From Leptodesmis sichuanensis A121 (GTDB lineage: Bacteria; Cyanobacteriota; Cyanobacteriia; Leptolyngbyales; Leptolyngbyaceae), in NCBI RefSeq assembly GCF_021379005.1, contig NZ_CP075171.1:3410001-3474000 (forward strand): a stretch of 64,000 nt of DNA, given 5' to 3'. How positions within the stretch are numbered: the first letter of the stretch is position 1; each line of letters opens with the position of its first letter. Under the pieces are notes generated by a model. It was given only the letters and a program-made list of their open reading frames with translations. It searched no databases and was not told where the DNA came from. This document shows, piece by piece, positions 8,957-16,360 of this stretch. The position numbers and the translations under genes are program-made.

Positions 8957-9373
8957 ATGCCCCTGATTCATCAAGGTACTCGCTTCCTGCTGGCCACCCT
9001 GACTGCTTTCAGTGTAGGCGCAACGGTTGCCATTCCCTTTCCGACTCCCGCTAGAACCCATAGCGTAGGGTTAACCCTGGCTCGTAAACCGGGATCAATC
9101 CCTGTCGTTGCCATCACTCAACTTCCGGGTGAAGTCAAAACGACGATCCAGTTGATTCAAAAAGGGGGGCCATTTCCCTATCGAAAAGATGGCACAGTTT
9201 TTGGTAATCGAGAACAACGATTACCCTTCAAACCCTATGGCTACTACCGCGAATACACTGTCCCCACTCCCGGTTCTCGCGATCGTGGCGCACGCCGTAT
9301 TGTCACAGGCCAAAGTCAGGAATACTATTACACAGGCAACCATTACCAGAGTTTTGTCAGAGTCAAATTTTAA
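8957..9373 (+). CDS. Secreted guanyl-specific ribonuclease, RNase Sa/barnase superfamily
   Basis: A 138-residue precursor with a hydrophobic export signal (about residues 9-30) and a mature domain starting near residue 50. The mature part aligns well by eye with Streptomyces RNase Sa: LPGEVKTTIQLIQKGGPFPY, DGTVFGNRE, YGYYREYTVPTPGSRDRGA, then YYTGNHYQSF. The expected catalytic residues are present: Glu99 (YYREYT), Arg110 and Arg114, and His129. It should cleave RNA 3' of guanosine after export. A barstar-type inhibitor gene follows 347 bases downstream. The cysteine pair of RNase Sa is absent. Confidence 0.87.
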   Translation: MPLIHQGTRFLLATLTAFSVGATVAIPFPTPARTHSVGLTLARKPGSIPVVAITQLPGEVKTTIQLIQKGGPFPYRKDGTVFGNREQRLPFKPYGYYREYTVPTPGSRDRGARRIVTGQSQEYYYTGNHYQSFVRVKF

Positions 9374-9471
9374 GGTCTAAGTAAACAGACAGAATTAAAC
9401 TGAACATACAGAAACTCCCGATCTTCCTCCAAGGCTGTTGTGTATCCCGTAAGTCACGCTAGATCTGATCC

Positions 9472-9684
9472 TTGGGGGGCTGCCCCCCAACCCCCCCGAA
9501 CTCAGGGGACGGCTGCGTCCCCCGAACCCCCTCCAGAAAGGGTTGATAGTCGGTGTAACAGTCTTTGGTACATCCAAATTGGATAGGTCTACGAGAGACT
9601 GTAGGTGCAGGCAAGAAATACCTTTCGGGGGGCGTGGGGGAGTTAGGACCCCACAGAGCGGGGGGCCGGGGGGAAGTCCCCCGG
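9472..9684. repeat. Paired GC-rich palindromes between the RNase and barstar genes
   Basis: Two clusters of GC-rich hairpins face each other. The left cluster (9472-9533) holds TTGGGGGGC-T-GCCCCCCAA and GGGGACGGCTGCGTCCCC and is C-rich after them. The right cluster (9626-9684) holds GTGGGG/CCCCAC and CCGGGGGG-AAGT-CCCCCGG and is G-rich. About 90 bases of ordinary sequence lie between. The arrangement resembles REP/BIME-like intergenic repeats. It fills most of the 346-base gap; no gene is seen here. Confidence 0.7.
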
Positions 9685-9719
9685 TAAGGTTTGTCAACGA
9701 AGCCAAGATGTATATACAC

Positions 9720-10157
9720 ATGGATAAAATTATGGCTGCCCTTACTGGCGATCGCCCTCCTGGCCTGTATCGTGTCCCACCCCCTATTGAGCGAGATGCT
9801 CTGGCAAGGCTCTGTCAGAACTATAATTTGCAACTAATCTGCCTGGACGGGGAAAAAATCACCACTAAGACAGAATTTTTGCAAGCGGCGGCTCAAGCCC
9901 TCCAGTTTCCAGATTATTTTGGCTATAACTGGGATGCCTTCGAAGATTGCCTGACAGATTGGGATCGATTAACCGGTAAAGGAGCCATCTTGCTTTATAC
10001 CCAGCCGGAAAACTTTGCCAAAGCCAACCCTAAAGATTGGAGTACGTTAGTAGCAATTTTGCACTCCACTGTTGCAGACTGGCTGAAGGGCAATCTGTCC
10101 CTCTACGTATTATTTGTAACCACAAGTTCGCTGTTGGGTGAGGTGGAAGTTCTATAA
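9720..10157 (+). CDS. Barstar-family ribonuclease inhibitor
   Basis: About 145 residues. The C-terminal two thirds match barstar: CLDGEKITTKTEFLQAAAQA, then the signature FPDYFGYNWDAFEDCLTDWD with the acidic residues that cover a barnase active site, then a strand-turn segment ending in YVLFVTTSSLLGEVEVL. An N-terminal arm of about 35 residues precedes it, as in several cyanobacterial members. Starts at 9708, 9720 and 9732 are all in frame and none has a strong ribosome site. It is cytoplasmic (no signal), so it would neutralise the secreted RNase encoded upstream before export. Confidence 0.82.
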   Translation: MDKIMAALTGDRPPGLYRVPPPIERDALARLCQNYNLQLICLDGEKITTKTEFLQAAAQALQFPDYFGYNWDAFEDCLTDWDRLTGKGAILLYTQPENFAKANPKDWSTLVAILHSTVADWLKGNLSLYVLFVTTSSLLGEVEVL

Positions 10158-10162
10158 TGTAA

Positions 10163-10258
10163 CCCTTTGTCACCCAATTACGAGTGCGTCACTATAAAAT
10201 GGATGCCCTGGGGCATATCAACAGTGCTATGTATCAGCACTATTTGGCGCAGGCTTAG
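10163..10258 (+). pseudogene. Remnant of an acyl-CoA thioesterase (hotdog fold)
   Basis: In this frame the DNA reads FVTQLRVRHYKMDALGHIN followed by SAMYQHYLAQA and a stop. This is the well-known N-terminal motif of 4-hydroxybenzoyl-CoA-type thioesterases (VR-x-x-x-MDALGHVNNAVY). Only about 30 codons survive, there is no start codon, and the rest of the domain is missing. It is preceded directly by the barstar gene stop. Sequence from 10259 to 10352 holds nothing recognisable. Confidence 0.7.
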
Positions 10259-10352
10259 TTACCTGAAACCAACTTTTGTCAGTCAACCAGGCTCTTATCT
10301 GCTGAACCCAGAAGCAGCTTCAAACACCCTCTTGTTTCTGGCGGAGAAAAAA

Positions 10353-11228
10353 CTAATTTGTACAAGTTTTTAAGACTTTTAACGCCCGGTAAGTACTTTC
10401 AATGTCAGGGAGTCCTACAGGCATCCGAGCAAAGCCGCCCCGATCCATCTGACACATTTGCACAAATTGCAGGGCAGCCTCAATGTATGGAATTTCCATG
10501 TGTAATATAAGACTGGCAAAAACTCCAGCATAGATGACTTCCAGGCTAGTCATGAGGCCGTCTTCTGTTAAGGTAAACCCGGACTGAGGGGTCTGAAGCC
10601 GTTGAATAAATTGGCGAGTGCTATCCATCTGAGTCAGGTCATAATCCATTTCTTTTAGCAGAGCTACGCTCCAATAGGTATCAATCAGATTTGGTTTGAC
10701 ACCAAAACCACCATCGTTTTGCAAATCCAGAATAAAGTCGATGACTTGCTGATGATTTGGAATCTCACCAGCGAATTTTTTGGTTCTCACCTTTCGTAGG
10801 AGCCATTGCTGAGTAGCACCCGATTCATTGGCATAAACCTCTTCTGGTAATAGAATTTCTAAACGGTTTAGAACATCTCGCCAGAATTCATCCAAATACA
10901 GACAACCCATACGATTCAGCGTATAGAAGGGGAAGTACAGATAGTTAAAGGCAAAGGTATTATGAATGTTGGATTGGGTATCTGTTGATAGCGGAAATTG
11001 TTTTTTAAGATTAGTCAAAGCCTGACGGAGGTAGCTTAATACCCGATCGCGGTTGGGGATGACTTCTCCCAACAGTTGAAAAGATGACACCGCAAAAAAT
11101 GTGTCTGTAGGATTGGGTTCCTCCAGATATTCTGTTTTATAAACACAGAATCCCCCGTTGGCACACTGTTTACTACTCAAATATTGAACAGTGCGTTTGA
11201 GAATATTATTCATTTGCAAATTTGACAT
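10353..11228 (-). CDS. Prenyltransferase/terpene-cyclase-like alpha-toroid protein
   Basis: A 291-residue protein with repeats typical of the protein prenyltransferase beta-subunit and squalene-cyclase toroid: QCANGGFCVY..PNPTDTFFAV near the start, LQNDGGFGVKPNLIDTYWSV in the middle and CQMDRGGFARMPVG..DIESTYRALKVL at the end. These GGF motifs with the following helix resemble geranylgeranyltransferase II beta repeats. No DxDD acid motif of squalene cyclases is present, so cyclisation by that mechanism is unlikely. The true substrate is unknown. GAGGAG lies eight bases before the ATG, fixing the start. Confidence 0.7.
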   Translation of the reverse strand: MSNLQMNNILKRTVQYLSSKQCANGGFCVYKTEYLEEPNPTDTFFAVSSFQLLGEVIPNRDRVLSYLRQALTNLKKQFPLSTDTQSNIHNTFAFNYLYFPFYTLNRMGCLYLDEFWRDVLNRLEILLPEEVYANESGATQQWLLRKVRTKKFAGEIPNHQQVIDFILDLQNDGGFGVKPNLIDTYWSVALLKEMDYDLTQMDSTRQFIQRLQTPQSGFTLTEDGLMTSLEVIYAGVFASLILHMEIPYIEAALQFVQMCQMDRGGFARMPVGLPDIESTYRALKVLKTCTN

Positions 11229-11283
11229 TTAACATTCTCCTCAATTTAAAATTGAACCCTGGCAATTCTCATGCACTTGATTC

Positions 11284-12177
11284 CTACTCATCCATAAATT
11301 CTCCTCTGGCAACCGGAATGACTTTGCCGCCGACTGACACGGCGATCGCCCCCGCCCGCCTCTCAGCCTGCAATCGCAACAAAGAAGGGCGACCCATTTC
11401 ATAGCCCTGCTCTACCTGCACATTCACCGGGCCATCTCCGAGGTAAGCGTGTTGCACCAGATAGCCAGCAAAACAACCATTGGCGCTACCTGTTGCTGGA
11501 TCCTCTGCAATTCCCAGCAGGGGGGCAAACATGCGGGCGCTGAATTGGTTAGCGCGATCGCGGGTTTCCGGGCAGAAGACGAAAATTTCCTTCGCTTGCA
11601 GCGGTTCAACCACACGAGCCAATTCCTCACTATTCACCTTAATGCGTTGCAGAGCGGCCAGGGTTTGCAGCGGCACGATGATGAAGGGAACACCAGTGGA
11701 GACTTCCTGAATAGGGAAGCGAGGATCAATATCATCCAGATCGAGGGAAAGGACGGGAGCGATCGCTGCTGCCGATAACACGGCTCCAAACTCCGGAGGC
11801 TGCTGCTGCATCCACAATATGTCGGCCACCCGATCGTCATAAGTGAGAGTGACTGGAATCTGACCTACCTTCAGGTTCAACATAATTTGCTCAACAGGTT
11901 GCTGCAGAATTGCCTGTTGCAGGACAAAGGCCGTTCCCAACGTGGGATGTCCAGCAAATGGCAACTCCTTAGCTGGAGTAAAAATCCGTACATCATAGCC
12001 TCCCTCCCGCAACTCAGGAGACAGGATAAACGTCGTTTCCGAAAAGTTGATTTCCCTAGCAATCTGCTGCATCTGCTCGGTAGACAGGTTGCCTGCCTGG
12101 GTAAAGACGGCCAGTTGATTCCCGGCATATTTTTTCTCGGCAAAGACATCGACGATCCAGAAGGGTAGGGGAGGCAT
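11284..12177 (-). CDS. PhzF family isomerase
   Basis: A 297-residue PhzF/DapF-fold protein. It opens [21 protein letters not shown] and has the catalytic-glutamate segment [10 protein letters not shown], the [20 protein letters not shown] motif and the C-terminal [11 protein letters not shown] loop; all are PhzF signatures. PhzF enzymes isomerise a diene acid in phenazine synthesis, but most bacterial homologues, including lone genes such as this, have unknown substrates. No phenazine genes are nearby. Heptamer repeats interrupted by an insertion sequence lie just upstream. Confidence 0.87.
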   Translation of the reverse strand: MPPLPFWIVDVFAEKKYAGNQLAVFTQAGNLSTEQMQQIAREINFSETTFILSPELREGGYDVRIFTPAKELPFAGHPTLGTAFVLQQAILQQPVEQIMLNLKVGQIPVTLTYDDRVADILWMQQQPPEFGAVLSAAAIAPVLSLDLDDIDPRFPIQEVSTGVPFIIVPLQTLAALQRIKVNSEELARVVEPLQAKEIFVFCPETRDRANQFSARMFAPLLGIAEDPATGSANGCFAGYLVQHAYLGDGPVNVQVEQGYEMGRPSLLRLQAERRAGAIAVSVGGKVIPVARGEFMDE

Positions 12178-12190
12178 AGGGGATTGGGGG

Positions 12191-12235
12191 TTAGGAATTA
12201 GGAATTAGGAATTGGGAATTAGGAATTAGGAATTA
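12191..12235. repeat. Heptanucleotide tandem array, left part
   Basis: Six consecutive TTAGGAA/TTGGGAA units plus TTA, upstream of the phzF-type gene. The array is cut by the insertion sequence and continues at 13229. This is the STRR type known from cyanobacteria. Confidence 0.85.
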
Positions 12236-13228
12236 ACGCGATGTGCAACTAAGTTTGGCAAAGGAAAGCCCCACTGAACGATGCTAGAAGTACAACCTAT
12301 CTAGCGCGAGTGGGACTTATGTTTACTATCGAAGAGTTTATCATTGCAGTTTTTTGCTGTGTGGATGATTTGCTGAAGGCAATCACTCAAGGGCAACCCA
12401 TCCGAGCCAAAGGATTTGCCCCTGCCTTGTCCGACAGTGAGGTAATGACGATGGAAATTGTGGCAGAGTACCAAGGGATTGATACAGACCAGGCAATTTG
12501 GCGCTATTTCCGTCGGCACTGGTTGGAGTGGTTTCCTGGCTTGGGCAGTCGTTCTGCCTTTGTCCGTCAGGCTGCAAACCTCTGGCAGTACAAGCAACGA
12601 CTCCAGCAGCACCTGTCCACTGAGTTAGGGGCTTTTGCCGATGAGGTGCATCTGGTCGATGGCATTCCTATCCCGTTGTGTGGGTTTAGTCGTGCCCCGG
12701 AGTGTCGCAGTTTCAAGGGGATTGCTGCTTACGGTTACTGCGCGGCTAAAAAGCAGTTCTATTATGGCTTTCATGGTCATTTGCTCATCAGTGCGACAGG
12801 GGTGATTACAGGGTTTAGCCTCACCCCAGCCAATGGCAGTGAACGCGAGGCATTGTGGGACATGGTGCAGACGATTCATGGTTGGCTCATTGGCGACAAA
12901 GGTTACCTCTCTGCCGCTCTCCAGCAAGAGCTTCGAGCTGTGGGGATTGAACTAGAAACTGCCCTGCGCTCCAATATGCAGGATACTCGTGAGCCTGCTT
13001 GGGTGGCGTTACTCCAACGAATTAGACGACTGATTGAAACGGTGATTGGGCAATTAGTCGAACGCTTCTCAATTGAGAAGGTCTGGGCACGAGATTTATG
13101 GCATTTGACCAGTCGCATCAATCGCAAGCTTCTAGCTCATACCGTTTGTCGATGGCTCAACCGTCACAGTGCTGACCCCTTGCAGTTCGACCAGCTTGTG
13201 TCACAGTAGTTTTAGTCGCACATCGCGT
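12236..13228 (+). mobile_element. IS982-family insertion sequence
   Basis: A complete element of about 993 bp. The left end ACGCGATGTGCAACTAA and the right end, whose reverse complement is ACGCGATGTGCGACTAA, form 17-bp terminal inverted repeats with one mismatch. The element carries one intact transposase gene. AATTA is present on both sides (12231-12235 and 13229-13233), consistent with a 5-bp target duplication, although the flanking tandem repeat makes its length ambiguous. It is inserted in the middle of a heptamer array. Confidence 0.9.
12319..13209 (+). CDS. IS982-family transposase
   Basis: A 296-residue DDE transposase. Family landmarks: LSDSEVMTMEIVAEYQGIDTD, the YFRRHW segment, LVDGIPIPLCGF (first catalytic Asp), YGYCAAKKQFYYGFHGHL, LIGDKGYLS (second Asp) and the C-terminal RRLIETVIGQLVERFSIEK with the final Glu, followed by DLWHL-RI-RKLLAHT. 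The frame is uninterrupted and the element ends are intact, so it may be active. An in-frame GTG at 12310 is possible, but the ATG at 12319 fits the family start. Confidence 0.93.
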   Translation: MFTIEEFIIAVFCCVDDLLKAITQGQPIRAKGFAPALSDSEVMTMEIVAEYQGIDTDQAIWRYFRRHWLEWFPGLGSRSAFVRQAANLWQYKQRLQQHLSTELGAFADEVHLVDGIPIPLCGFSRAPECRSFKGIAAYGYCAAKKQFYYGFHGHLLISATGVITGFSLTPANGSEREALWDMVQTIHGWLIGDKGYLSAALQQELRAVGIELETALRSNMQDTREPAWVALLQRIRRLIETVIGQLVERFSIEKVWARDLWHLTSRINRKLLAHTVCRWLNRHSADPLQFDQLVSQ

Positions 13229-13252
13229 AATTAGGAATTGGGAATTGGGAGT
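13229..13252. repeat. Heptanucleotide tandem array, right part
   Basis: Continuation of the interrupted array: AATTAGGAA followed by two TTGGGAA/TTGGGAG units. Removing the insertion sequence and one AATTA restores a continuous run of heptamers with 12191-12235. Confidence 0.8.
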
Positions 13253-13872
13253 CAGAGATCAGGTGAGTGTATCCCATCATCCTTTGCCTCCTCGTCAAAT
13301 AGGCAGTCTTCTAGTTGTAGTTGGGCACCTGTAGCAGGTAAATTACTCAAGACATGAATGGCTTCATCACACCAGCCGATGTAGTCCAGTTCGTAGCGAA
13401 TTCCTCGGCGCAGAGCCAGGTAGCGGCAGTGCCATTCGGGAGCCAATTCCTGCCAGTTTTGGAAGAATTGCTGTTCGATCTGGTGGTATTCTTGCAGCCG
13501 TTCTTTGTGGATCTGACGGTGCCGTTGAATTTCTGCCACCATTGCCGATGGAGAGGCCAGGTAAGCCACGGACGTTTTTACCAGAAGCTCTTCCCGAATG
13601 GGCATGGTTTCGGTTGGTTTGAGTACCCATGCAATCAACTCCTGTTTACCCAGGTCGGTCACACGATATAGCTTCTTGTCAGGACGGCCTTCCTGGGGAA
13701 CCACTTCAGAACTGAGCCAGCCATCCTTTTCCAGTTTGGCTAACTCTTTATAAATTTGCTGGTGGGTGGCTTTCCAGAAGTAGCCCACCGTCCCCTCAAA
13801 CTTTTTAGTCAGGTCATAACCGCTCTGGGGGTAGTCCACTAATAGGGTCATGAGTGCGTGGGCAAGGGCCAT
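13252..13872 (-). CDS. PadR family transcriptional regulator
   Basis: A 206-residue repressor-type regulator. The N-terminal winged helix reads MALAHALMTLLVDYPQSGYD, then LTKKFEGTVGYFWKATHQQIY, then LEKDGWLSSE and a GRPDKKLYRVTDLGKQEL wing, all standard PadR. The C-terminal half is a helical dimerisation domain of the PadR_C (Vir-like) type. AAGGAG stands eight bases before the ATG. The upstream region holds repeated operator-like sites and a near-consensus promoter for the opposite strand, where only a fragment of an ABC exporter remains. It probably controlled that exporter. Confidence 0.9.
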   Translation of the reverse strand: MALAHALMTLLVDYPQSGYDLTKKFEGTVGYFWKATHQQIYKELAKLEKDGWLSSEVVPQEGRPDKKLYRVTDLGKQELIAWVLKPTETMPIREELLVKTSVAYLASPSAMVAEIQRHRQIHKERLQEYHQIEQQFFQNWQELAPEWHCRYLALRRGIRYELDYIGWCDEAIHVLSNLPATGAQLQLEDCLFDEEAKDDGIHSPDL

Positions 13873-13890
13873 GAATAGTGCTCCTTTATA

Positions 13891-13914
13891 TATGCATCTT
13901 TTTTAGTATGCATC
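13891..13914 (-). promoter_or_regulatory. padR-type gene promoter with direct-repeat operator
   Basis: TATGCATC occurs at 13891-13898 and again at 13907-13914. Read on the minus strand, the repeats overlap a TTGATG -35 and a TATATA -10 separated by about 18 bases, just ahead of the AAGGAG of the regulator gene. The layout suggests autorepression. Confidence 0.5.
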
Positions 13915-13916
13915 AA

Positions 13917-13972
13917 TTGACATAATCAACTAATTGAATATAATGAGCATAGCAAGATATGCAATTAGTTGA
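13917..13972 (+). promoter_or_regulatory. Near-consensus promoter with 11-bp inverted operator
   Basis: TTGACA (13917-13922), 16 bases, TATAAT (13939-13944). TCAACTAATTG (13926-13936), between the two boxes, is repeated in perfect inverted form at 13962-13972 around the expected transcript start. It points toward the lost exporter operon and away from the PadR gene. Confidence 0.7.
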
Positions 13973-14042
13973 GTATTCTCCTATTCGATCGCCGTCCGTT
14001 AATCCATGTTCGTTAACTTCTGCATATTCCTTGGAGGAACTT

Positions 14043-14117
14043 GTGTTCAACAACTTATTCCACCATAGTCTGGCTCAAGAACATCCTTCTCGAAAGTTGC
14101 CAATGAGTACGGCTTAA
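14043..14117 (+). pseudogene. Short ORF after a strong ribosome site, possible 5' stump of a lost gene
   Basis: GGAGG at 14033-14037 precedes a GTG (or TTG at 14041) that opens 24 codons reading VFNNLFHHSLAQEHPSRKLP, then a stop at 14115-14117. With the promoter at 13917 it looks like the start of the first gene of the deleted exporter operon. Between it and the devA fragment there is a CTCACCT/AGGTGAG palindromic repeat (14171-14206). The identity is a guess. Confidence 0.35.
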
Positions 14118-14276
14118 CCCGCAGCGCTACCAACTTGCCCCTGTTTATGACCCTCAATTGCCGCTTCACGCCCCTCACCTTGCAGGAGAAGGTTGGGGAG
14201 AGGTGAGCAAGAGTCATATCGAATCCACTTGTTTGAGGAAAAATCATGCATTCTCAATCCGCTATGTTCGATCGCC

Positions 14277-14651
14277 AATCTCAGTCATATTCCTCACCGC
14301 AAAGCCGCCGCTAAAGCAGAACAGATGCTGAGCGTGGTTGGCCTGGGACAACATTTGCACGACTATCCAGAAAACTTGTCAGGTGGGCAAAAACAACGGG
14401 TGGCGATCGCGCGGGCCCTGGTTAGTCACCCCAAACTGGTGCTGGCCGACGAACCCACCGCCGCCCTCGACAAAAAATCTGGACGAGACGTAGTGGAACT
14501 GATGCAGTACCTGGCCCAGGAACAGGGTTGTACCATCCTGCTGGTGACGCACGATAATCGGATTCTGGACATCGCCGATCGCCTCGTTCAGATGGAAGAT
14601 GGTCATCTCACTACCCCGAACGAATCCCACCTCTCATCTCTGGCAGCCTGA
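14277..14651 (+). pseudogene. devA: DevA-type ABC transporter ATPase, 5'-truncated
   Basis: Carries only the C-terminal half of a DevA/MacB-type ATPase: ENLSGGQKQRVAIARALV (signature), LVLADEPTAALDKKSGRD (Walker B and D-loop), ILLVTHDNRILDIADR (switch His). The Walker A loop and Q-loop are missing, and the reading upstream of about 14277 is unrelated. DevA works with the membrane protein DevC and adaptor DevB to export glycolipids or other compounds; neither partner gene is present. It cannot be a working ATPase. It lies downstream of a PadR-flanked promoter, as expected for a former devBCA-like operon. Confidence 0.8.
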
Positions 14652-14676
14652 GTCCTTCCTGTCTTACCGTCTCCTC

Positions 14677-14712
14677 CTCATCTCCCTCATCTTCCTCACC
14701 TTCCTCATCCTC
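14677..14712. repeat. Nine-base CT-rich tandem repeat
   Basis: Four units of the form CTCATCTCC, CTCATCTTC, CTCACCTTC, CTCATCCTC lie directly before the carotenoid oxygenase start. A similar G-rich version is seen at 48791. Confidence 0.7.
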
Positions 14713-14719
14713 TCTACCT

Positions 14720-16150
14720 ATGACTATCACCCTCCCTTCCCCCCAAACTCGTGCCTGGTCTCAGGCCGTTTCTCAGCCAGGAAAAGAATTTGAGCCAACT
14801 CCGCTCTCGATTCTGTCCGGCAGCATTCCCACTGGTTTACGAGGTTCCCTATATCGCAATGGGCCTGCTCGATTACAGCGAAATGGGCGATCGGTGGGCC
14901 ACTGGTTTGATGGCGATGGCGCAGTCTTAGGCGTGCATTTCACAAATTCAGGCGCTACAGGCGTTTATCGCTATGTACAAACAGCAGGTTGGCAGCAGGA
15001 ATCTCAGGCAGGCCATTACATTCAGGCAGGATATGGTATGGTGCCCCCTGGCCCCTGGTGGACGCGGTTGACTCAGCCCGTGAAAAATGCGGCGAATACG
15101 TCCGTGTTGGCCTTGCCAGATAAACTGTTGGCACTCTGGGAAGGGGGAGAACCTCATGCCCTGACTCTGGACACTCTAGAAACGTTGGGGCTGGATGATT
15201 TAGGAGGATTGGCAGGAAAGCCCTATTCCGCCCATCCCAAGCGAGATCCGGCTACGGGAGAAATTTTCAACTTTGGGGTCAGCGTTGGAGCAAAAACCAC
15301 CTTAAACCTGTACCGCAGTGATGCCAGTGGCACCTTACGTCAGCAAGGTAAGGCTCCTTTAAAAGGGTTGGAGTTGATTCATGACTGTGTGCTGGCAGGG
15401 CCTTATCTAATTTTCTGTGTTCCACCGATCCAGTTTGATCTGCTGCCGATCCTGGCACGGTTGCAGAGTTTTAGTGATGGCATGATGTGGCAGCCAGACC
15501 AGGGAACGGAGATTGTCGTGTGCGATCGCACGACGCTCCAAGTCATCAGTCGTTTTCACACCGATCCCTGGTTTCAGTGGCACTTCGGCAATGGCTATGA
15601 ATTACCGGATGGGTCTGTGGTGATTCATCTGGTGCGCTACTCCGATTTCCAAACTAATCAGCGCTTAAAAGAAGTCACCTCTGGTCAAACCCATACGATA
15701 GCGGATGGTATGCTTTGGGAATTGCGTTTGAATCCCCGATCCGGCCAGGTACTGGAAATGCAACAGGTGTGCGATCGTTCCTGTGAGTTTCCCGTCACTC
15801 CCCCTGATGAAATGGGCCAACCGTCCCGTTATACCTACCTGAGTTTGCATCGCCAGGGTACGGATACACGCACAGAGCTTTACGATGCGATCGCCCGCTT
15901 CGACCATCAGACCGGAACGCTGACTGAGGCAGATCTCGGTTCCCATCATTACCCCACGGAACCCATTTATGTTCCAGATGCTGATCAACCAGGACAGAGT
16001 TGGATTCTCACCGTTGTTTATGACGGCCATACCAACACGAGTGAAGTCTGGATTTTTGATGCAGATGGCTTAGACCGTGAACCCGTTTGCCGTCTGGCCC
16101 TTCCTCAGGTTATTCCTCCAGGGTTTCATGGCACCTGGAAACCAGCGTAA
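14720..16150 (+). CDS. Carotenoid oxygenase (apocarotenoid-15,15'-oxygenase type)
   Basis: A 476-residue non-haem iron dioxygenase, close in length to the Synechocystis apocarotenoid oxygenase. It opens with the family segment PTGLRGSLYRNGPARLQRNG and HWFDGDGAV. The four iron-binding histidines are found in SAHPKRD, LIHDCV, FQWHFGNGYE and the C-terminal PPGFHGTW. It should cleave apocarotenals to retinal and a second fragment. No lycopene or carotene genes adjoin it. The start lacks an obvious ribosome site because a CT-rich repeat lies directly upstream. Confidence 0.92.
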   Translation: MTITLPSPQTRAWSQAVSQPGKEFEPTPLSILSGSIPTGLRGSLYRNGPARLQRNGRSVGHWFDGDGAVLGVHFTNSGATGVYRYVQTAGWQQESQAGHYIQAGYGMVPPGPWWTRLTQPVKNAANTSVLALPDKLLALWEGGEPHALTLDTLETLGLDDLGGLAGKPYSAHPKRDPATGEIFNFGVSVGAKTTLNLYRSDASGTLRQQGKAPLKGLELIHDCVLAGPYLIFCVPPIQFDLLPILARLQSFSDGMMWQPDQGTEIVVCDRTTLQVISRFHTDPWFQWHFGNGYELPDGSVVIHLVRYSDFQTNQRLKEVTSGQTHTIADGMLWELRLNPRSGQVLEMQQVCDRSCEFPVTPPDEMGQPSRYTYLSLHRQGTDTRTELYDAIARFDHQTGTLTEADLGSHHYPTEPIYVPDADQPGQSWILTVVYDGHTNTSEVWIFDADGLDREPVCRLALPQVIPPGFHGTWKPA

Positions 16151-16165
16151 ATAGGAACAAACAAG

Positions 16166-16318
16166 ATGTCTAACTCCTACCGTTCTGAAGATGTACAAGA
16201 AATTCTGCAACGGGCACTGGCACGGCAGCAATCCGCAGAGTACTCGCGGCGGCATTTAATTCTCTACGGCGACAACGAGGAACGAGGCTGGAAGTCCCTC
16301 TTAACAAGGGGGATTTAG
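16166..16318 (+). pseudogene. 5' stump of a cyanobacterial 2TM-type gene
   Basis: The ATG opens MSNSYRSEDVQEILQRALAR, the usual start of small cyanobacterial proteins that continue into a two-transmembrane domain. After about 40 codons the reading runs into a repeat (CTCTTAACAAGGGGGATTTA) and stops at 16316. No membrane segment remains. The break coincides with the start of a dispersed hairpin repeat of the type also present at 23140, suggesting that a repeat-associated deletion removed the rest. Confidence 0.55.
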
Positions 16319-16360
16319 GGGGAGTTAAGAAGGATTTAGGTATATCGGAATGATTTGCTA

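Noticed and set aside
10167-10373. 68-codon open frame after the barstar gene
   Set aside because: No family resemblance; another frame of the same DNA clearly encodes a thioesterase remnant.
14047-14247. 66-codon minus-strand frame containing TLAHLSPTFSCKVRG
   Set aside because: That string is the usual translation of a dispersed CTCACC...GGTGAG repeat, not a real protein.
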